Assembly (NCBI RefSeq): GCF_009711415.1 | Contig: NZ_SMLZ01000114.1 | Location: 1 to 61,530, forward strand | Origin: Roseibium denhamense | GTDB taxonomy: Bacteria; Pseudomonadota; Alphaproteobacteria; Rhizobiales; Stappiaceae | DNA: 61,530 bases | Direction: 5' to 3' | In this document: one piece after another, positions 1 to 8,971 of the stretch | How the letters are laid out: each line of letters begins with the position of its first letter | Numbering within the stretch: position 1 is the first letter of the stretch | Program-made: the position numbers and the translations under genes | Notes under the pieces: model-generated | Seen by the model: the letters and a program-made list of their open reading frames with translations, nothing else | Database searches by the model: none | What the model was told of the DNA's origin: nothing

Positions 1-1
1 T

Positions 2-172
2 GGGCGGGACCCGAGGGTAGGCCGCATGATCCGCGTGGGCACTTCGGAAGCGGACGGGCGTTCGGCGGTGGCTGGTAACAGCCTGATACGCGTCTGTTCG
101 ATGGCCGGGGATGAAGCCCATGAGAAAAAGCCCGGGCGGGGCGTGACAGCTTTTGCCGAAGAAACAATTTAA
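2..172 (+). CDS. possible 3' end of an unidentified gene (partial)
   Basis: A frame is open from base 2 to a TAA ending at 172 (56 codons), with roughly two thirds of third positions G or C. It starts outside the window and matches no family I recognise. The opposite strand is also open in this stretch, so coding is not proven. A weak terminator-like hairpin follows at 209-235, which fits a gene ending here. Treat it as a candidate only. Confidence 0.2.
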   Translation, partial: GRDPRVGRMIRVGTSEADGRSAVAGNSLIRVCSMAGDEAHEKKPGRGVTAFAEETI

Positions 173-208
173 ACAAGTGGCGCAAGGCAAAGCCTGCTGC
201 GCTCCGCC

Positions 209-235
209 GCTCCTGTGCCAAACGGGAGCCTTTTT
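209..235 (+). terminator. weak rho-independent terminator candidate
   Basis: GCTCC (209-213) can pair with GGAGC (225-229) around an 11-nt loop, and CTTTTT follows directly. The stem is only 5 bp. It would serve whatever plus-strand gene ends near 172. Bases 173-391 otherwise hold nothing I can identify apart from this and the hairpin at 341-365. Confidence 0.35.
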
Positions 236-340
236 GAACCAAACGCCGGAGGGAAACCTCGCGGCGCTTTAGGTGCTGGTAAGTGTCCAGCTGGTGTTGT
301 CTGGTGCTTGTTCCGGTCTGATCAGAAGATCAATCGGCGA

Positions 341-365
341 AAGAGCGGCCCGGACGGCCGCTCTT
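341..365 (-). terminator. hairpin downstream of the NmrA-type gene
   Basis: A perfect 10-bp stem: AAGAGCGGCC (341-350) pairs with GGCCGCTCTT (356-365) around a 5-nt loop. It sits 27 bp past the stop of the minus-strand oxidoreductase gene. On the minus strand only a short T run follows, so termination is plausible but not certain. Confidence 0.5.
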
Positions 366-391
366 CAAGCACCAAAAATCGGGCAACACGA

Positions 392-1255
392 TCAGGCAAC
401 GAGCCTGTCGACAAAGGTTTCAAGGTCAATCGAACCTTTGCGGGCGTTTTGATCGGTGAAAACAATACGGCCGTTGTTGATGTTTTCATGCATCTCGGCG
501 ATTGCGTCAGCCGATTGCGGGGACAGACCGTTCTGTGTCAGCGTACCGATCCAGGCTTCCTGCGGGACAGGCACCGCCGTGATGGTCCGGTTCAGGGACT
601 TGGAGAGTGCGGCCGCAACATCTTCGGCAGAATATTGAGCCGCGCCTTTCAGCTCGATCACACGGTGCGCGACGGAAGGCGGGGTCATCAAGGCCTCAGC
701 GATGGTCAGGCCGATATCCCGGGTCGCCACCATGTCGATCTTGAAATCAAGGGGCAGGATCATGCTCGGGAAGACATTTTCATGCTGAACCGCCGGCATC
801 ACATCCTGGATGTTTTCCAGAAAATATCCAGGCCGCACCGCGCTAAGCGGGATCGAGGATGCGATGAACAGCTTTTCCAGGTGAGCAACCGTGGAAATCG
901 GGCCAACGCGATCCGCATGCTGCGCGCCGACGGAAGACAGGATAACCGCATGGGGCAGACGGGCCGCTTTTGCAGCTGCGACGATCGATTCGGCGCGCTT
1001 GCGGCTATCGCCGAGAAAATCCGCACTGGCCAAGTCCGGCGGCAGCAGGAAATAGGCGCCGCTCGCCCCTTCGAGAGCCTGGGTCAGAGCGGCAGTGTCA
1101 AGAAGATCGGCAACGGCGACCTCCGCGCCCTTGGCCGTCCACGCGGCTCCTTTTTCGGCTGACCGGACGATCACGCGAACCGGCTGGCCCTGATCGAGCA
1201 ACGTTTGAGCAACGACGGAACCTGTGTTTCCGGTAACACCTGAAATGACAAACAT
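392..1255 (-). CDS. NmrA/SDR-type NAD(P)-binding oxidoreductase
   Basis: Predicted 287-residue NAD(P)-binding protein of the atypical short-chain dehydrogenase/NmrA group (quinone oxidoreductase-like or redox-sensing). The Rossmann glycine motif GVTGNTG lies at residues 6-12, directly after the start, which is why the ATG at 1255 is preferred over an in-frame start 60 bp upstream. Later blocks typical of the family include a substrate-cap region with RPGYFLENIQ. It is transcribed divergently from a LysR regulator, 89 bp away, and a T-N11-A dyad lies between them; such pairs usually mean the LysR protein controls the oxidoreductase. The substrate cannot be told from sequence. Confidence 0.85.
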   Translation of the reverse strand: MFVISGVTGNTGSVVAQTLLDQGQPVRVIVRSAEKGAAWTAKGAEVAVADLLDTAALTQALEGASGAYFLLPPDLASADFLGDSRKRAESIVAAAKAARLPHAVILSSVGAQHADRVGPISTVAHLEKLFIASSIPLSAVRPGYFLENIQDVMPAVQHENVFPSMILPLDFKIDMVATRDIGLTIAEALMTPPSVAHRVIELKGAAQYSAEDVAAALSKSLNRTITAVPVPQEAWIGTLTQNGLSPQSADAIAEMHENINNGRIVFTDQNARKGSIDLETFVDRLVA

Positions 1256-1310
1256 GATGCAATCTCCTTGGCTTGGGTCACTTCGATACCGCAAACCTAA
1301 GGACTGGCTT

Positions 1311-1327
1311 TGCATACTTCTAATGCA
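1311..1327. promoter_or_regulatory. LysR-type operator candidate (T-N11-A dyad)
   Basis: TGCAT (1311-1315), 7 nt, ATGCA (1323-1327) form a perfect dyad with the T-N11-A spacing of LysR-family binding sites. It lies in the divergent interval between the NmrA-type gene and the LysR gene and overlaps an upstream ATG of the latter, which favours the regulator's start at 1345. Confidence 0.5.
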
Positions 1328-1344
1328 TGATTTATATCTTATTC

Positions 1345-2280
1345 ATGCGCCAGACAAATATTCAAAACATCGACCTCAATCTCCTGAAGGCGTTCAACGC
1401 CCTGCTGGAAACCGGGAGCGTCAGCAAGGCCGCCGATCAGGTGAACCTGTCGCAACCGGCCATGAGCCGCGCCCTCAACCGGCTTCAGCATGTCATCAAG
1501 GATCCGCTCCTGGTCCGGTCCGGGCGCGGCATGGTGCTCACGCCCCGCGCCGAAGCCCTCCAGGCACCCGTTCGGGACGCCTTGGCGCAGGTCTCCGCAG
1601 TGTTCGCGCCGCAGGTCTTCGATCCGTCCAAGGCGGAGGATCATTTCCGGATCATGGCTCCGGATTATCTGGCGCAAAGCCTGCTGCCGCCGGTGCTGGG
1701 ACAGGTGATCAACCTGGCCCCAGGTGTTGAGATCGACATTGAAAACCTGTCGGCAGCCGGGGTTGCCCAGATGTGTGAAGGGAAAGTCTCGCTTGGCTTC
1801 GGCGTTGTGGAAGACGGCCCGGTGCTTGAAAATGTCGCCAGCCAGGCGCTTTTCCAGGACCGCCAGGTCTGCCTGATGCGAAAGGGTCATCCCCTCTTGA
1901 AAAGGGAGTTGACGCTGGAAGCTTACGCCGGCGCTTCCCACGCCTTGCTCAGCATCACGGGCAAAGGCGGGGGCCGGGTGGACACCGTTTTGGGCGAACA
2001 TGGGCTAAAGAGACGGATTGCCCTCAGGGTTGCGCATTTCATGACAATCGGCGCCGTGATGGCACCGACGGACCTGATCATGACCGTCCCGGAAATGCTT
2101 GCCAGACAGGTGATGAGTGACGCGCTTGAAATCGCGCCTTTACCAATGGAGCTGGGGCCCTCGCTTTTCAACGTCTCGCAGATTTGGCATGAGCGCTTCA
2201 CCAAGGACCCGGCCCACCAATGGCTCCGGCGGATGATCAAGTCGGCCTGTCAAAATCAGGCTGCGTTCGCGGCACCCTAA
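1345..2280 (+). CDS. LysR-family transcriptional regulator
   Basis: About 311 residues from the ATG at 1345; an in-frame ATG at 1327 exists, but it overlaps the operator-like dyad and would add six residues ahead of the usual LysR N-terminus. The winged-helix domain occupies roughly residues 8-65 (SVSKAADQVNLSQPAMSRAL recognition region), followed by a periplasmic-binding-like effector domain. Family knowledge: LysR proteins autorepress and activate a divergent neighbour when bound to a small ligand. The likely target is the adjacent NmrA-type oxidoreductase. No clear ribosome-binding site precedes either start. Confidence 0.9.
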   Translation: MRQTNIQNIDLNLLKAFNALLETGSVSKAADQVNLSQPAMSRALNRLQHVIKDPLLVRSGRGMVLTPRAEALQAPVRDALAQVSAVFAPQVFDPSKAEDHFRIMAPDYLAQSLLPPVLGQVINLAPGVEIDIENLSAAGVAQMCEGKVSLGFGVVEDGPVLENVASQALFQDRQVCLMRKGHPLLKRELTLEAYAGASHALLSITGKGGGRVDTVLGEHGLKRRIALRVAHFMTIGAVMAPTDLIMTVPEMLARQVMSDALEIAPLPMELGPSLFNVSQIWHERFTKDPAHQWLRRMIKSACQNQAAFAAP

Positions 2281-2420
2281 GGCCGGTGGAAACATGATCG
2301 ACCAATCCCGGCCGCATAGCCTCACCGTTGAACCGGATGGGACGGGCGCTACCTTCCTGGTCAACCCGATTTTGATGATGACCGCGCGGGAAAGCCGCTC
2401 TGACCAAGAGGCAGCACATT

Positions 2421-2774
2421 ATGAGACCCCATCTGGCAATTGCCGGCAGTCTGTTGCTGGCCGTTCTTTTCGCAGCAGCCCCCGCCGATGCGAACACACT
2501 GACAGCGCGGGAAATCCAGGCAGAGATGCTGAACAAGACCATCGTGACCCGCAAATTCGGCATGCGCATCACCATGCGCTACATGCCGGGCGGAGTCGTC
2601 TCCGCAAGGGCCCTTCTTGGATCGGTTGACGGCACCTGGCGGGCACGCGGCAACCAGATTTGTTCGACATTTCCGAGCGGCCCGGCAAAAGGCACCAGCT
2701 GTGTCAGCTTCAAACGGCTTGGCGATGGGCGCTATGAAAGTTCCGAAGGCGTCCGCTTCCGGGTCGTCGATTAA
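2421..2774 (+). CDS. small secreted protein of unknown function
   Basis: 117 residues with a clear Sec signal peptide: charged start, hydrophobic run, and an ADA cleavage site at about residue 24. The mature part is ~93 residues, has two cysteines (in NQICST and TSCVSF) that could form a disulfide, and a G-T-W-R-A-R-G block resembling short alphaproteobacterial periplasmic proteins of the DUF995 kind. I do not assign a function. It stands alone between the LysR gene and mesaconyl-CoA hydratase. Confidence 0.65.
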   Translation: MRPHLAIAGSLLLAVLFAAAPADANTLTAREIQAEMLNKTIVTRKFGMRITMRYMPGGVVSARALLGSVDGTWRARGNQICSTFPSGPAKGTSCVSFKRLGDGRYESSEGVRFRVVD

Positions 2775-3026
2775 CGGTGTAATGGGGCTGCAAGTATACG
2801 GCCTGTCTCTTGTCCGTTTCCACCGGAAACCTGCTGGGACAAGGGTAGTCCGGTTCCCCGATCGTCTTGCCGAGACTTGCAGATAACGGGCGCCCCGTCC
2901 TGCGGGCTGACCGGCTTGGCACGGAAAATCCGGCCTTCCCTAAAGGATCGGCAAAACGTCTCACTTGCTTGTGTGCGCTGCACGCGGCTAAATCTGCGTC
3001 ATACAATTGAAAGGCGGGAGGCAGCG

Positions 3027-4079
3027 GTGAGCAAAACCAGTTCGGGTAATTTTTTCGAGGACTTCCAGGTTGGGCAGGTCATCCGCCACGCCACGCCGCG
3101 CACGGTTACAAGCGGCGACCAAGCGCTCTATACGGCCCTCTATGGCCCCCGCTTTGCGGTCCAATCCTCCGACGCCTTTGCAAAGGCCCTTGGATATGCC
3201 CATGCCCCGGTCGATGATCTTCTGATCTTCCATATCGTTTTCGGCAAGACCGTCCCCGACATCTCCCTCAATGCGGTTGCAAATCTGGGCTATGCGGGCG
3301 GCCGTTTCCTGGCTCCGGTCTATCCCGGTGACACGCTCTCAACCGTTTCCGAGGTGATCGGAAAGAAGGAAAACTCCAACGGGCGCACCGGTGTCGTCTA
3401 TGTCAGGTCCACGGGCTACAAGTCCGACGGCACCGAAGTCCTCGACTATGTCCGCTGGGTGATGGTGAACAAGCGCGATGCCACAAGCCCAGCGCCCGAT
3501 CCAGTTGTTCCTGAATTGCCCGCAGCCCTCGATCCCCAGGCGCTTGGCAGTGCGGTACCACTGCTCGATACAGCCAAATGGGACAACGACCTGTCCGGCG
3601 CGGACTACCGGTTTGCCGATTACGAGATCGGCGAGAAAATCAACCATGTCGACGGCATGACCGTGGAGGAAGCCGAGCATCAGCTTGCCACTCGGCTTTA
3701 TCAGAACACGGCGAAGGTGCATTTCAATCAGCACACGGAAGCCCATAGCCGGTTCGGTCACCGGCTGGTCTATGGCGGCCATGTGATTTCAATTGCAAGA
3801 GCCCTATCGTTCAATGGCCTTGCCAATGCGTTCCATGTGGCCGCCGTCAACGGTGGCCGCCATGTTGGGCCGCTTTTCGCCGGGGATACGGTTTATGCCT
3901 GGTCCGAGGTGCTGGACCGGTCCGAGATTGAAGGACGCACGGATGTCGGCGCCCTGCGCCTGCGCCTCGTTGCGACGAAGAACAGGCCATGCGACGATTT
4001 CCCGGCACAGGATCACGAAGGCGCCTATCTGGAGAACGTCATCCTCGATTTCGACTATTGGGCCTTGATCCCGATGTGA
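3027..4079 (+). CDS. mch: mesaconyl-CoA hydratase (MaoC family, double hot-dog)
   Basis: 350 residues from a GTG at 3027, chosen because GGGAGG at 3016-3021 is properly spaced and the protein then starts SKTSSGNFFEDF like known Mch proteins; the frame is open further upstream without a good start. It has two MaoC-like hot-dog halves (about residues 1-150 and 190-340). Blocks such as ALYTALYGPRFA, HAPVDDLLIFH, VANLGYAGGRFLAPVYPGD and NSNGRTGVVYVRS match mesaconyl-C1-CoA hydratase, which hydrates mesaconyl-CoA to beta-methylmalyl-CoA in the ethylmalonyl-CoA pathway of acetyl-CoA assimilation. An HD-domain gene follows 37 bp downstream, so the two may be cotranscribed. Confidence 0.88.
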   Translation: MSKTSSGNFFEDFQVGQVIRHATPRTVTSGDQALYTALYGPRFAVQSSDAFAKALGYAHAPVDDLLIFHIVFGKTVPDISLNAVANLGYAGGRFLAPVYPGDTLSTVSEVIGKKENSNGRTGVVYVRSTGYKSDGTEVLDYVRWVMVNKRDATSPAPDPVVPELPAALDPQALGSAVPLLDTAKWDNDLSGADYRFADYEIGEKINHVDGMTVEEAEHQLATRLYQNTAKVHFNQHTEAHSRFGHRLVYGGHVISIARALSFNGLANAFHVAAVNGGRHVGPLFAGDTVYAWSEVLDRSEIEGRTDVGALRLRLVATKNRPCDDFPAQDHEGAYLENVILDFDYWALIPM

Positions 4080-4116
4080 TGTGTTTTCGAGACCGGCAGA
4101 GCTGAGGGAGAGGGTG

Positions 4117-4725
4117 ATGAAAACCGTATCATTCACACAAATGAAGGACGGAACCAAAGAGGACTACGACCTCCTGGCCAACGCGGAACAGCCCTATCAC
4201 GCCTTGACCGCAGACCGGATTCTCGCCGAATTGCAGCGGCAGGGCGAGGACACCATGACCGGTTACAAGATCACCCGCATGGAACACGGCCTTCAATCCG
4301 CGACACGGGCGCTGAAAGACGGGGCGGATATCGACTGGATCGTTGGCGCGCTTCTGCATGATATCGGAGACGGGCTGGCGCCTCAAAACCATGACCGGTT
4401 TTCAGCGGAAGTCATCCGTCCATTCGTGCGTGAGGAAGTCGCCTGGGTGGTCGAGCATCATGGTATTTTCCAGATGATCTATTATGCCCACCACTACAAC
4501 TGGGATGCGGACGCCCGCGACCGGTTCAAGGATCATCCGCACTTCAAAGCGTGTTCGGATTTTTGCGAACGCTGGGACCAGTCCTCATTCGATCCGGACT
4601 ATCCAACTGAGCCCTTGGAGACATTCACACCGATGGTCCGGCAGGTGTTTGCGCGCAAGGCCTATGACCCCGCTGTGGTCAGGGAAGGTTACGCCGGAGG
4701 CTTGCCTCCAGCGCCTGTGCAGTAA
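4117..4725 (+). CDS. HD-domain protein (phosphohydrolase or PhnZ-like oxygenase)
   Basis: 202 residues from ATG 4117, preceded by GAGGG. The HD metal site is complete: H57 in RMEHGLQ, the doublet H81-D82 in LLHDIGD, then H92 (QNHDRF), H114-H115 (VVEHHG) and a further histidine pair in YYAHHYNW. This pattern, with an EHGLQSAT opening block, is the one seen in compact HD proteins that include the mixed-valent di-iron oxygenase PhnZ and myo-inositol-oxygenase-like proteins. Whether it hydrolyses a phosphate or oxidises a substrate cannot be decided here. It lies just downstream of mch. Confidence 0.8.
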   Translation: MKTVSFTQMKDGTKEDYDLLANAEQPYHALTADRILAELQRQGEDTMTGYKITRMEHGLQSATRALKDGADIDWIVGALLHDIGDGLAPQNHDRFSAEVIRPFVREEVAWVVEHHGIFQMIYYAHHYNWDADARDRFKDHPHFKACSDFCERWDQSSFDPDYPTEPLETFTPMVRQVFARKAYDPAVVREGYAGGLPPAPVQ

Positions 4726-4739
4726 ATCCGAAAATAGAC

Positions 4740-5951
4740 TTAAGGCTTGGCCGCCGGAACAGCCTCCGTTTCGATCGGGCCTATATTGGCTGAAGGCTTG
4801 TCCTTGCCACCAAAAGGCACAAGCCGGGAAAAGAAGCTTCCAGCAGCACCAATTGCGGATTGGTCTTTGGGGGCAAAAGCGGTTTCAACAGCTGCCCCCG
4901 GGCGGCTTGGCGCAGCTTCCGGTGTTGCGGCCGTTTCCACCGGTGTGCTCTGCGGAGCTGCCTGATCTACGGGTGCGGAGGTTACGGTTTCTTCGTCGGC
5001 CCCGCCGCCGCCGAGGACATTGGCAAACCGGTTGGAACGCTCTTCCCACCGTTGCTGACGCTCTTCGCGGGCATCAAAGCGCGCAGCCAGCATCTGGAAT
5101 TTCTCGTCGTCCTTGCGCTGCTTGGCTGCGACTGCCGACGCAATCCGCGGATTCACTTCATATTGCGGACACTTGCCACTGGCCCGGAACGGCACGCCCT
5201 CTACCAGGGTAGTGGCATCGAACACATATTTTTTCTCGCAATGCGAGACCACCGGCGGGGTCTTCGTCACTTCGAAGTGGTCGTACCCGGTCTTGAGCAT
5301 CTTCCAGAAATCGAGATGCTCGCTCTCACGGTGCTTGGCCATGTTTTCCGGCGTCATCCGGAACGGAAAGGCCTGAACCTGGAACGAACGCTGGCCACCC
5401 TTGAAGCTGTCGCGGGCCAGACCGTAGATATCCTGAACCTGTTCGTCGGTCATGGCATAGCATCCGCGGGACGAGCAGGCGCCATGGACCATCAAATGCG
5501 AACCGGTACGGCCATGCGCCCGGTCATAAGGGTTCGGGTATCCAAGATTAAAGGCCAGATGATAACTTGAGTTGGGGTTCATAAGGGCGGGCGTGATTTC
5601 GTAAAAACCTTCCGGCGCCTGGCGGTCCCCTTCCTTGAATTTCGGACCGAGTTTGCCGGACCATTTGCAGATTTCGAACTCTTCCAACAGTTCAAACTTG
5701 CCGGTCCGCGCCTGTTTCCAGACTTCGAGCTCGGATTCTTCCTTGAAGATCCGGATCATAATCGGAGAGGTCTTGCTCATGTTGAGATCGGACATCTTGC
5801 GCTTGATATCTGCGCTTACCGGCCGCAGGTGCTTTGGCCCAACACCATATTCGTCCGCCTGACAGGCAGCCAGAAAGCCTGCCAACAGAACAGCAGCGCC
5901 GATCTTTACCGCCCGCCGCTGCGAGCCGCGCGGTATGTCGTTATGCTTCAT
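4740..5951 (-). CDS. YafK-like L,D-transpeptidase, lipoprotein
   Basis: 403 residues from ATG 5951; a start at 5984 would add 11 residues before the signal. The N-terminus is a lipoprotein signal (hydrophobic stretch ending LAGFLAAC, lipid Cys about residue 30). The catalytic block HGACSSRGCYAMTD has His156-Gly157 and the nucleophile Cys164 of the YkuD/ErfK fold in its YafK-like variant. Such enzymes cleave or form links between peptidoglycan and lipoproteins, or 3-3 crosslinks. The last ~150 residues are low-complexity, Ala/Pro/Glu rich and probably disordered. It is convergent with the HD gene, with 14 bp between stops. Confidence 0.85.
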   Translation of the reverse strand: MKHNDIPRGSQRRAVKIGAAVLLAGFLAACQADEYGVGPKHLRPVSADIKRKMSDLNMSKTSPIMIRIFKEESELEVWKQARTGKFELLEEFEICKWSGKLGPKFKEGDRQAPEGFYEITPALMNPNSSYHLAFNLGYPNPYDRAHGRTGSHLMVHGACSSRGCYAMTDEQVQDIYGLARDSFKGGQRSFQVQAFPFRMTPENMAKHRESEHLDFWKMLKTGYDHFEVTKTPPVVSHCEKKYVFDATTLVEGVPFRASGKCPQYEVNPRIASAVAAKQRKDDEKFQMLAARFDAREERQQRWEERSNRFANVLGGGGADEETVTSAPVDQAAPQSTPVETAATPEAAPSRPGAAVETAFAPKDQSAIGAAGSFFSRLVPFGGKDKPSANIGPIETEAVPAAKP

Positions 5952-6313
5952 AGCTGCCGATTTCACGAAGCGCCAAATGGCCATGTGTCTATCCCAAACT
6001 CAATAGCGCATGCCGGATCCTGCAGATCTCCTGCAGAAGAATTACATCCGGCCCTAACGCTTCGCCCCGTTATTCAGGCTAAGGCAATGATGGTTGACGA
6101 CAAGTTACTGCGCAAAGCGCATGGCTGCGATCAACAATTGAGTGATAGCAACAAGTATATCTACCGCTCAGAACGCATTACGAGCGCTTTGCGGCTTCAA
6201 TGACGCCCAATTCTGGCCACACAATGGCAAAGGGCCAAGGAAAAACACGCAGAACGCCGGACGGTTTCGTCCGGCGGCAAATCAAAGGCCCAATCTAATG
6301 ATCACAAGAAGAT
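5952..6313. other. gene-free interval between L,D-transpeptidase and accA
   Basis: 362 bp between two minus-strand genes. It holds the accA terminator hairpin near 6255-6276 and presumably the promoter of the L,D-transpeptidase gene. I see no convincing small ORF, tRNA or conserved RNA. Confidence 0.5.
6255..6276 (-). terminator. rho-independent terminator of accA
   Basis: A perfect 8-bp stem, CGCCGGAC (6255-6262) with GTCCGGCG (6269-6276), loop of 6 nt. On the minus strand it is followed by TTCTGCGTGTTTTT. It lies 38 bp past the accA stop. Confidence 0.65.
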
Positions 6314-7273
6314 CTAGGAAAGTGTCCGGCCAATCGCGATGAACTTCTCGCGGCGCTGCTTCCGCAACTCATCCGAGGACAGCCCATCGAGTTCTTTCAG
6401 GGCTGATTCCACCGCGGATCCGGCTGCATCAATGACGATTTCACGTGCACGGTGCGCACCGCCAACAGGCTCGTCGATAATGCCGTCGATCACCCCTAGC
6501 TCTTTCAAGTCCTGTGCCGTGATTTTCAATGCAGTTGCCGCTTCCTGGGCCTTGGCACTGTCCCGCCACAAGATTGAGGCGGCCCCTTCCGGCGAAATGA
6601 CAGAGTAAACGGCGTGCTCAAGCATCAGGACCTTGTTGGCTGTCGCAATCGCGATCGCCCCGCCCGATCCGCCTTCGCCAATCACAACGGAAACTGAAGG
6701 CGTGGCAAGGCCAAGGCCGACATCGGTGGATCGTGCAATGGCTTCAGATTGCCCGCGCTCTTCTGCCCCGCGGCCCGGGTAGGCACCCGATGTATCCACG
6801 AGGCTGATCAGCGGCAGACCGAACCGCTCGGCCATTTCCATCACACGGACCGCTTTCCGGTAGCCTTCCGGGCGGACCATACCAAAATTGTGTTTCAGGC
6901 GGGTTTCGGTGTCATGCCCCTTTTCCTGGGCCAGCACAGCAACGGACTGCCCCCGGAACCGGCCGATCCCAGCGATCATGGCATGATCTTCGGCAAACTT
7001 GCGGTCGCCGGCAAGCGGGGTAAAGTCCTCAATGAGGCCTGCGATGTAGTCAAGCGCGTGCGGACGGTCCGGATGCCGGGCAACCTGTGTCTTCTGCCAA
7101 GGGCTCAGTTTTCCATAAAGGTCTTTCAGTGTTTGCGAGGATTTGGTTTTAAGCCGGTCGATTTCACCCTCGACATTGACGGCTTCACCATCTTCTGCGG
7201 CGATAGCCCGCAATTCCTGGATCTTGCCTTCGATTTCCGCAACGGGTTTTTCGAAATCCAAATAGCTGTGCAT
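6314..7273 (-). CDS. accA: acetyl-CoA carboxylase carboxyltransferase subunit alpha
   Basis: 319 residues, the usual AccA length. The start [18 protein letters not shown], the [15 protein letters not shown] block and the oxyanion/CoA-binding stretch around [12 protein letters not shown] are diagnostic. With AccD it transfers the carboxyl group from biotin to acetyl-CoA, the first committed step of fatty-acid synthesis. accD and the biotin subunits are not in the window. It ends at a clear hairpin terminator. Confidence 0.97.
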   Translation of the reverse strand: MHSYLDFEKPVAEIEGKIQELRAIAAEDGEAVNVEGEIDRLKTKSSQTLKDLYGKLSPWQKTQVARHPDRPHALDYIAGLIEDFTPLAGDRKFAEDHAMIAGIGRFRGQSVAVLAQEKGHDTETRLKHNFGMVRPEGYRKAVRVMEMAERFGLPLISLVDTSGAYPGRGAEERGQSEAIARSTDVGLGLATPSVSVVIGEGGSGGAIAIATANKVLMLEHAVYSVISPEGAASILWRDSAKAQEAATALKITAQDLKELGVIDGIIDEPVGGAHRAREIVIDAAGSAVESALKELDGLSSDELRKQRREKFIAIGRTLS

Positions 7274-7479
7274 TTACTCGCTTACCTGAAAGCGCCGGTG
7301 TCCAGGGAGGCACACCAGCGGGAATTTGGGTTCGGAATGCTCCTAAGCGCTCCGACAACACTTTGAGACCGGCTGTACCAAGAGACGCAAGGGCGCGCAA
7401 GCCTCAGCCCATCCTGCGCCGATGATGTAAGACGGTCCCGGCCCTATTGCAAAGGCAACCCGTCAATGTCCGGCAGGCG

Positions 7480-8310
7480 CTAGCGGGACGCCTGGTCGCT
7501 TCCCGTTCCGTCAATGTTGAGTTTTTTCGCTTCCACGACAAGACGGCCGTTTTTCGTTTGCATGGAGATTTTATAGGGCAAAAGAACGGTTTCCCGGCCC
7601 ATGGGGGCAAGCCAGACCTCCATGTCTGCTTTGGCCATGTATTTCACCGACGCTTTTGAAGGGCGGTGGCCGGCGACAGGCACCCATTTGGCTTTGCAGA
7701 CAACGACCGGGCCATCATAACCACGGCCCGAGACATCTTGGGTTCCCGCATAGCTCAGCTTGATGTCGAACCGGGTCCAGCCATCAAATATCGGGAGTTT
7801 CCGGGCACAGGCTTTCGGTCCAAGCGAATCCTTGGAGGTACGCACCGGCATCAGTGCCGCACTCAAGGGATCCATGGCATTGCGTTTGTGCCGGTTCGTC
7901 ACCTTGATGCGTTCTGCATTTGGCTTGAATTTGGGCGCAGCTTCCGATGAGCGGATATGCCCTGAGCCTTGCGCGAGATTGACATAGAAATCGAGATTGG
8001 CGGCGTGAGAGGCCATCCGGTACTTGGATGGAACGACTTTGGAGCCAACCAGCCAGCCCGCGGATTCAGCCCCGCCCTTGCCGGTTGAGAACAAGGTCCC
8101 GATGCCGGCCGGTTCGAGGCCGACCTTTGCGGAATACGCATTGCCTTGCATGACCAGCGACAGGGTTCCGCGGCCAACCTTGAACCCGGCTATCGAGATC
8201 GAATAGAGGCCGCCGACACTGCTCTTTTTCGCCTCAACCGGCGTCACCAACAAAGCGCCTGCAATCACAGGCAAGGCGGCGAAGCGCCCGAGAGACAATA
8301 AACCAAACAC
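7480..8310 (-). CDS. DUF3108 family secreted protein
   Basis: About 276 residues from a GTG at 8310; GGAGG lies 8 nt upstream, and the frame continues open further upstream without a good start. A signal-like hydrophobic N-terminus ([15 protein letters not shown]) is followed by a beta-rich domain: [15 protein letters not shown] near the mature start, [16 protein letters not shown], and a C-terminal [19 protein letters not shown] motif. These are typical of DUF3108, an envelope lipid-binding-like fold of unknown role. It is single, divergent from rpmB, and separated from it by ~350 bp. Confidence 0.8.
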   Translation of the reverse strand: MFGLLSLGRFAALPVIAGALLVTPVEAKKSSVGGLYSISIAGFKVGRGTLSLVMQGNAYSAKVGLEPAGIGTLFSTGKGGAESAGWLVGSKVVPSKYRMASHAANLDFYVNLAQGSGHIRSSEAAPKFKPNAERIKVTNRHKRNAMDPLSAALMPVRTSKDSLGPKACARKLPIFDGWTRFDIKLSYAGTQDVSGRGYDGPVVVCKAKWVPVAGHRPSKASVKYMAKADMEVWLAPMGRETVLLPYKISMQTKNGRLVVEAKKLNIDGTGSDQASR

Positions 8311-8657
8311 TTTCAAAACCTCCGGACCGCCTTCTAAAGCAGCGAAATCGCGCCCCCGCGCCAAAGTGTTCCGTGGGAATCGACTGTAACACGATTTCCT
8401 CCGGCGAAACGCTGTCAATTTTTCTAAATTATGGTAACTCTCTGGTTAACGTTTTGCGGGTCTTTGGATTTGAGCACAGATTCTCGCCAAACCGGCGGAG
8501 ATGTCTTGACGTTGCCGCCAGCACCCATTATAGCGGGGCAACTTTTTTCCGAGAATTGCCGGAGACGCCGTCGCCGGGCCCTCAGGTCCGCGCCGCCTTC
8601 GGTTGGTCTTGCTGGGTTCCATGTAACGGCCCAGCCACGAAAACAAAAGGTGATATC
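8311..8657. other. gene-free divergent interval before rpmB
   Basis: 347 bp between the DUF3108 gene (minus) and rpmB (plus). It contains the rpmB promoter at 8506-8534 and a ~120-nt rpmB leader, in which GGCAA and TTGCC flanking a T-rich loop (around 8537-8562) could form a hairpin. No small gene is evident. Confidence 0.5.
8506..8534 (+). promoter_or_regulatory. sigma70-type promoter of rpmB
   Basis: TTGACG (8506-8511), a 17-bp spacer, and TATAGC (8529-8534) make a near-consensus housekeeping promoter. Transcription would start around 8541, about 117 nt ahead of the rpmB start codon. Confidence 0.7.
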
Positions 8658-8954
8658 ATGGCACGCCGTTGCGAACTCTCCGGCAAAGATGTGATGACGG
8701 GTAACAACGTCTCTCACGCAAACAACAAGTCCCGCCGCCGGTTCCTGCCGAACCTGTGCAACGTGTCCCTCATCAGCGACACTCTGGGCGAAGCTTTCAA
8801 GCTGAAAGTCAGCGCACATGCACTGCGCTCCGTCGAACACCGCGGTGGTCTCGATGCGTATCTGCTGAAAGCATCTGATGCGCAGCTGTCCGATGCGGCC
8901 CGCAAAATCAAGGTCAGCATCAAGCGCAAGCAGGCAGAAGCTGCTGCTGCTTAA
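8658..8954 (+). CDS. rpmB: 50S ribosomal protein L28
   Basis: 98 residues from ATG 8658 with AAAGG just upstream. [21 protein letters not shown] and [11 protein letters not shown] are the L28 signature. Part of the large ribosomal subunit. The frame is open upstream to the previous stop, but the L28 N-terminus fixes the start. A short inverted repeat (TAATCC-5nt-GGATTA, about 8952-8968) separates it from the transporter gene 17 bp downstream. Confidence 0.97.
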   Translation: MARRCELSGKDVMTGNNVSHANNKSRRRFLPNLCNVSLISDTLGEAFKLKVSAHALRSVEHRGGLDAYLLKASDAQLSDAARKIKVSIKRKQAEAAAA

Positions 8955-8971
8955 TCCGTAAAGGATTAGAC

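Noticed and set aside
215..1162. 315-codon plus-strand frame over the NmrA-type gene
   Set aside because: Arg/Gly-rich with no domain; the minus strand shows a clear Rossmann protein.
8952..8968. Terminator between rpmB and the transporter gene
   Set aside because: The TAATCC/GGATTA stem is 6 bp, AT-containing and without a T run; read-through into the transporter is more likely.
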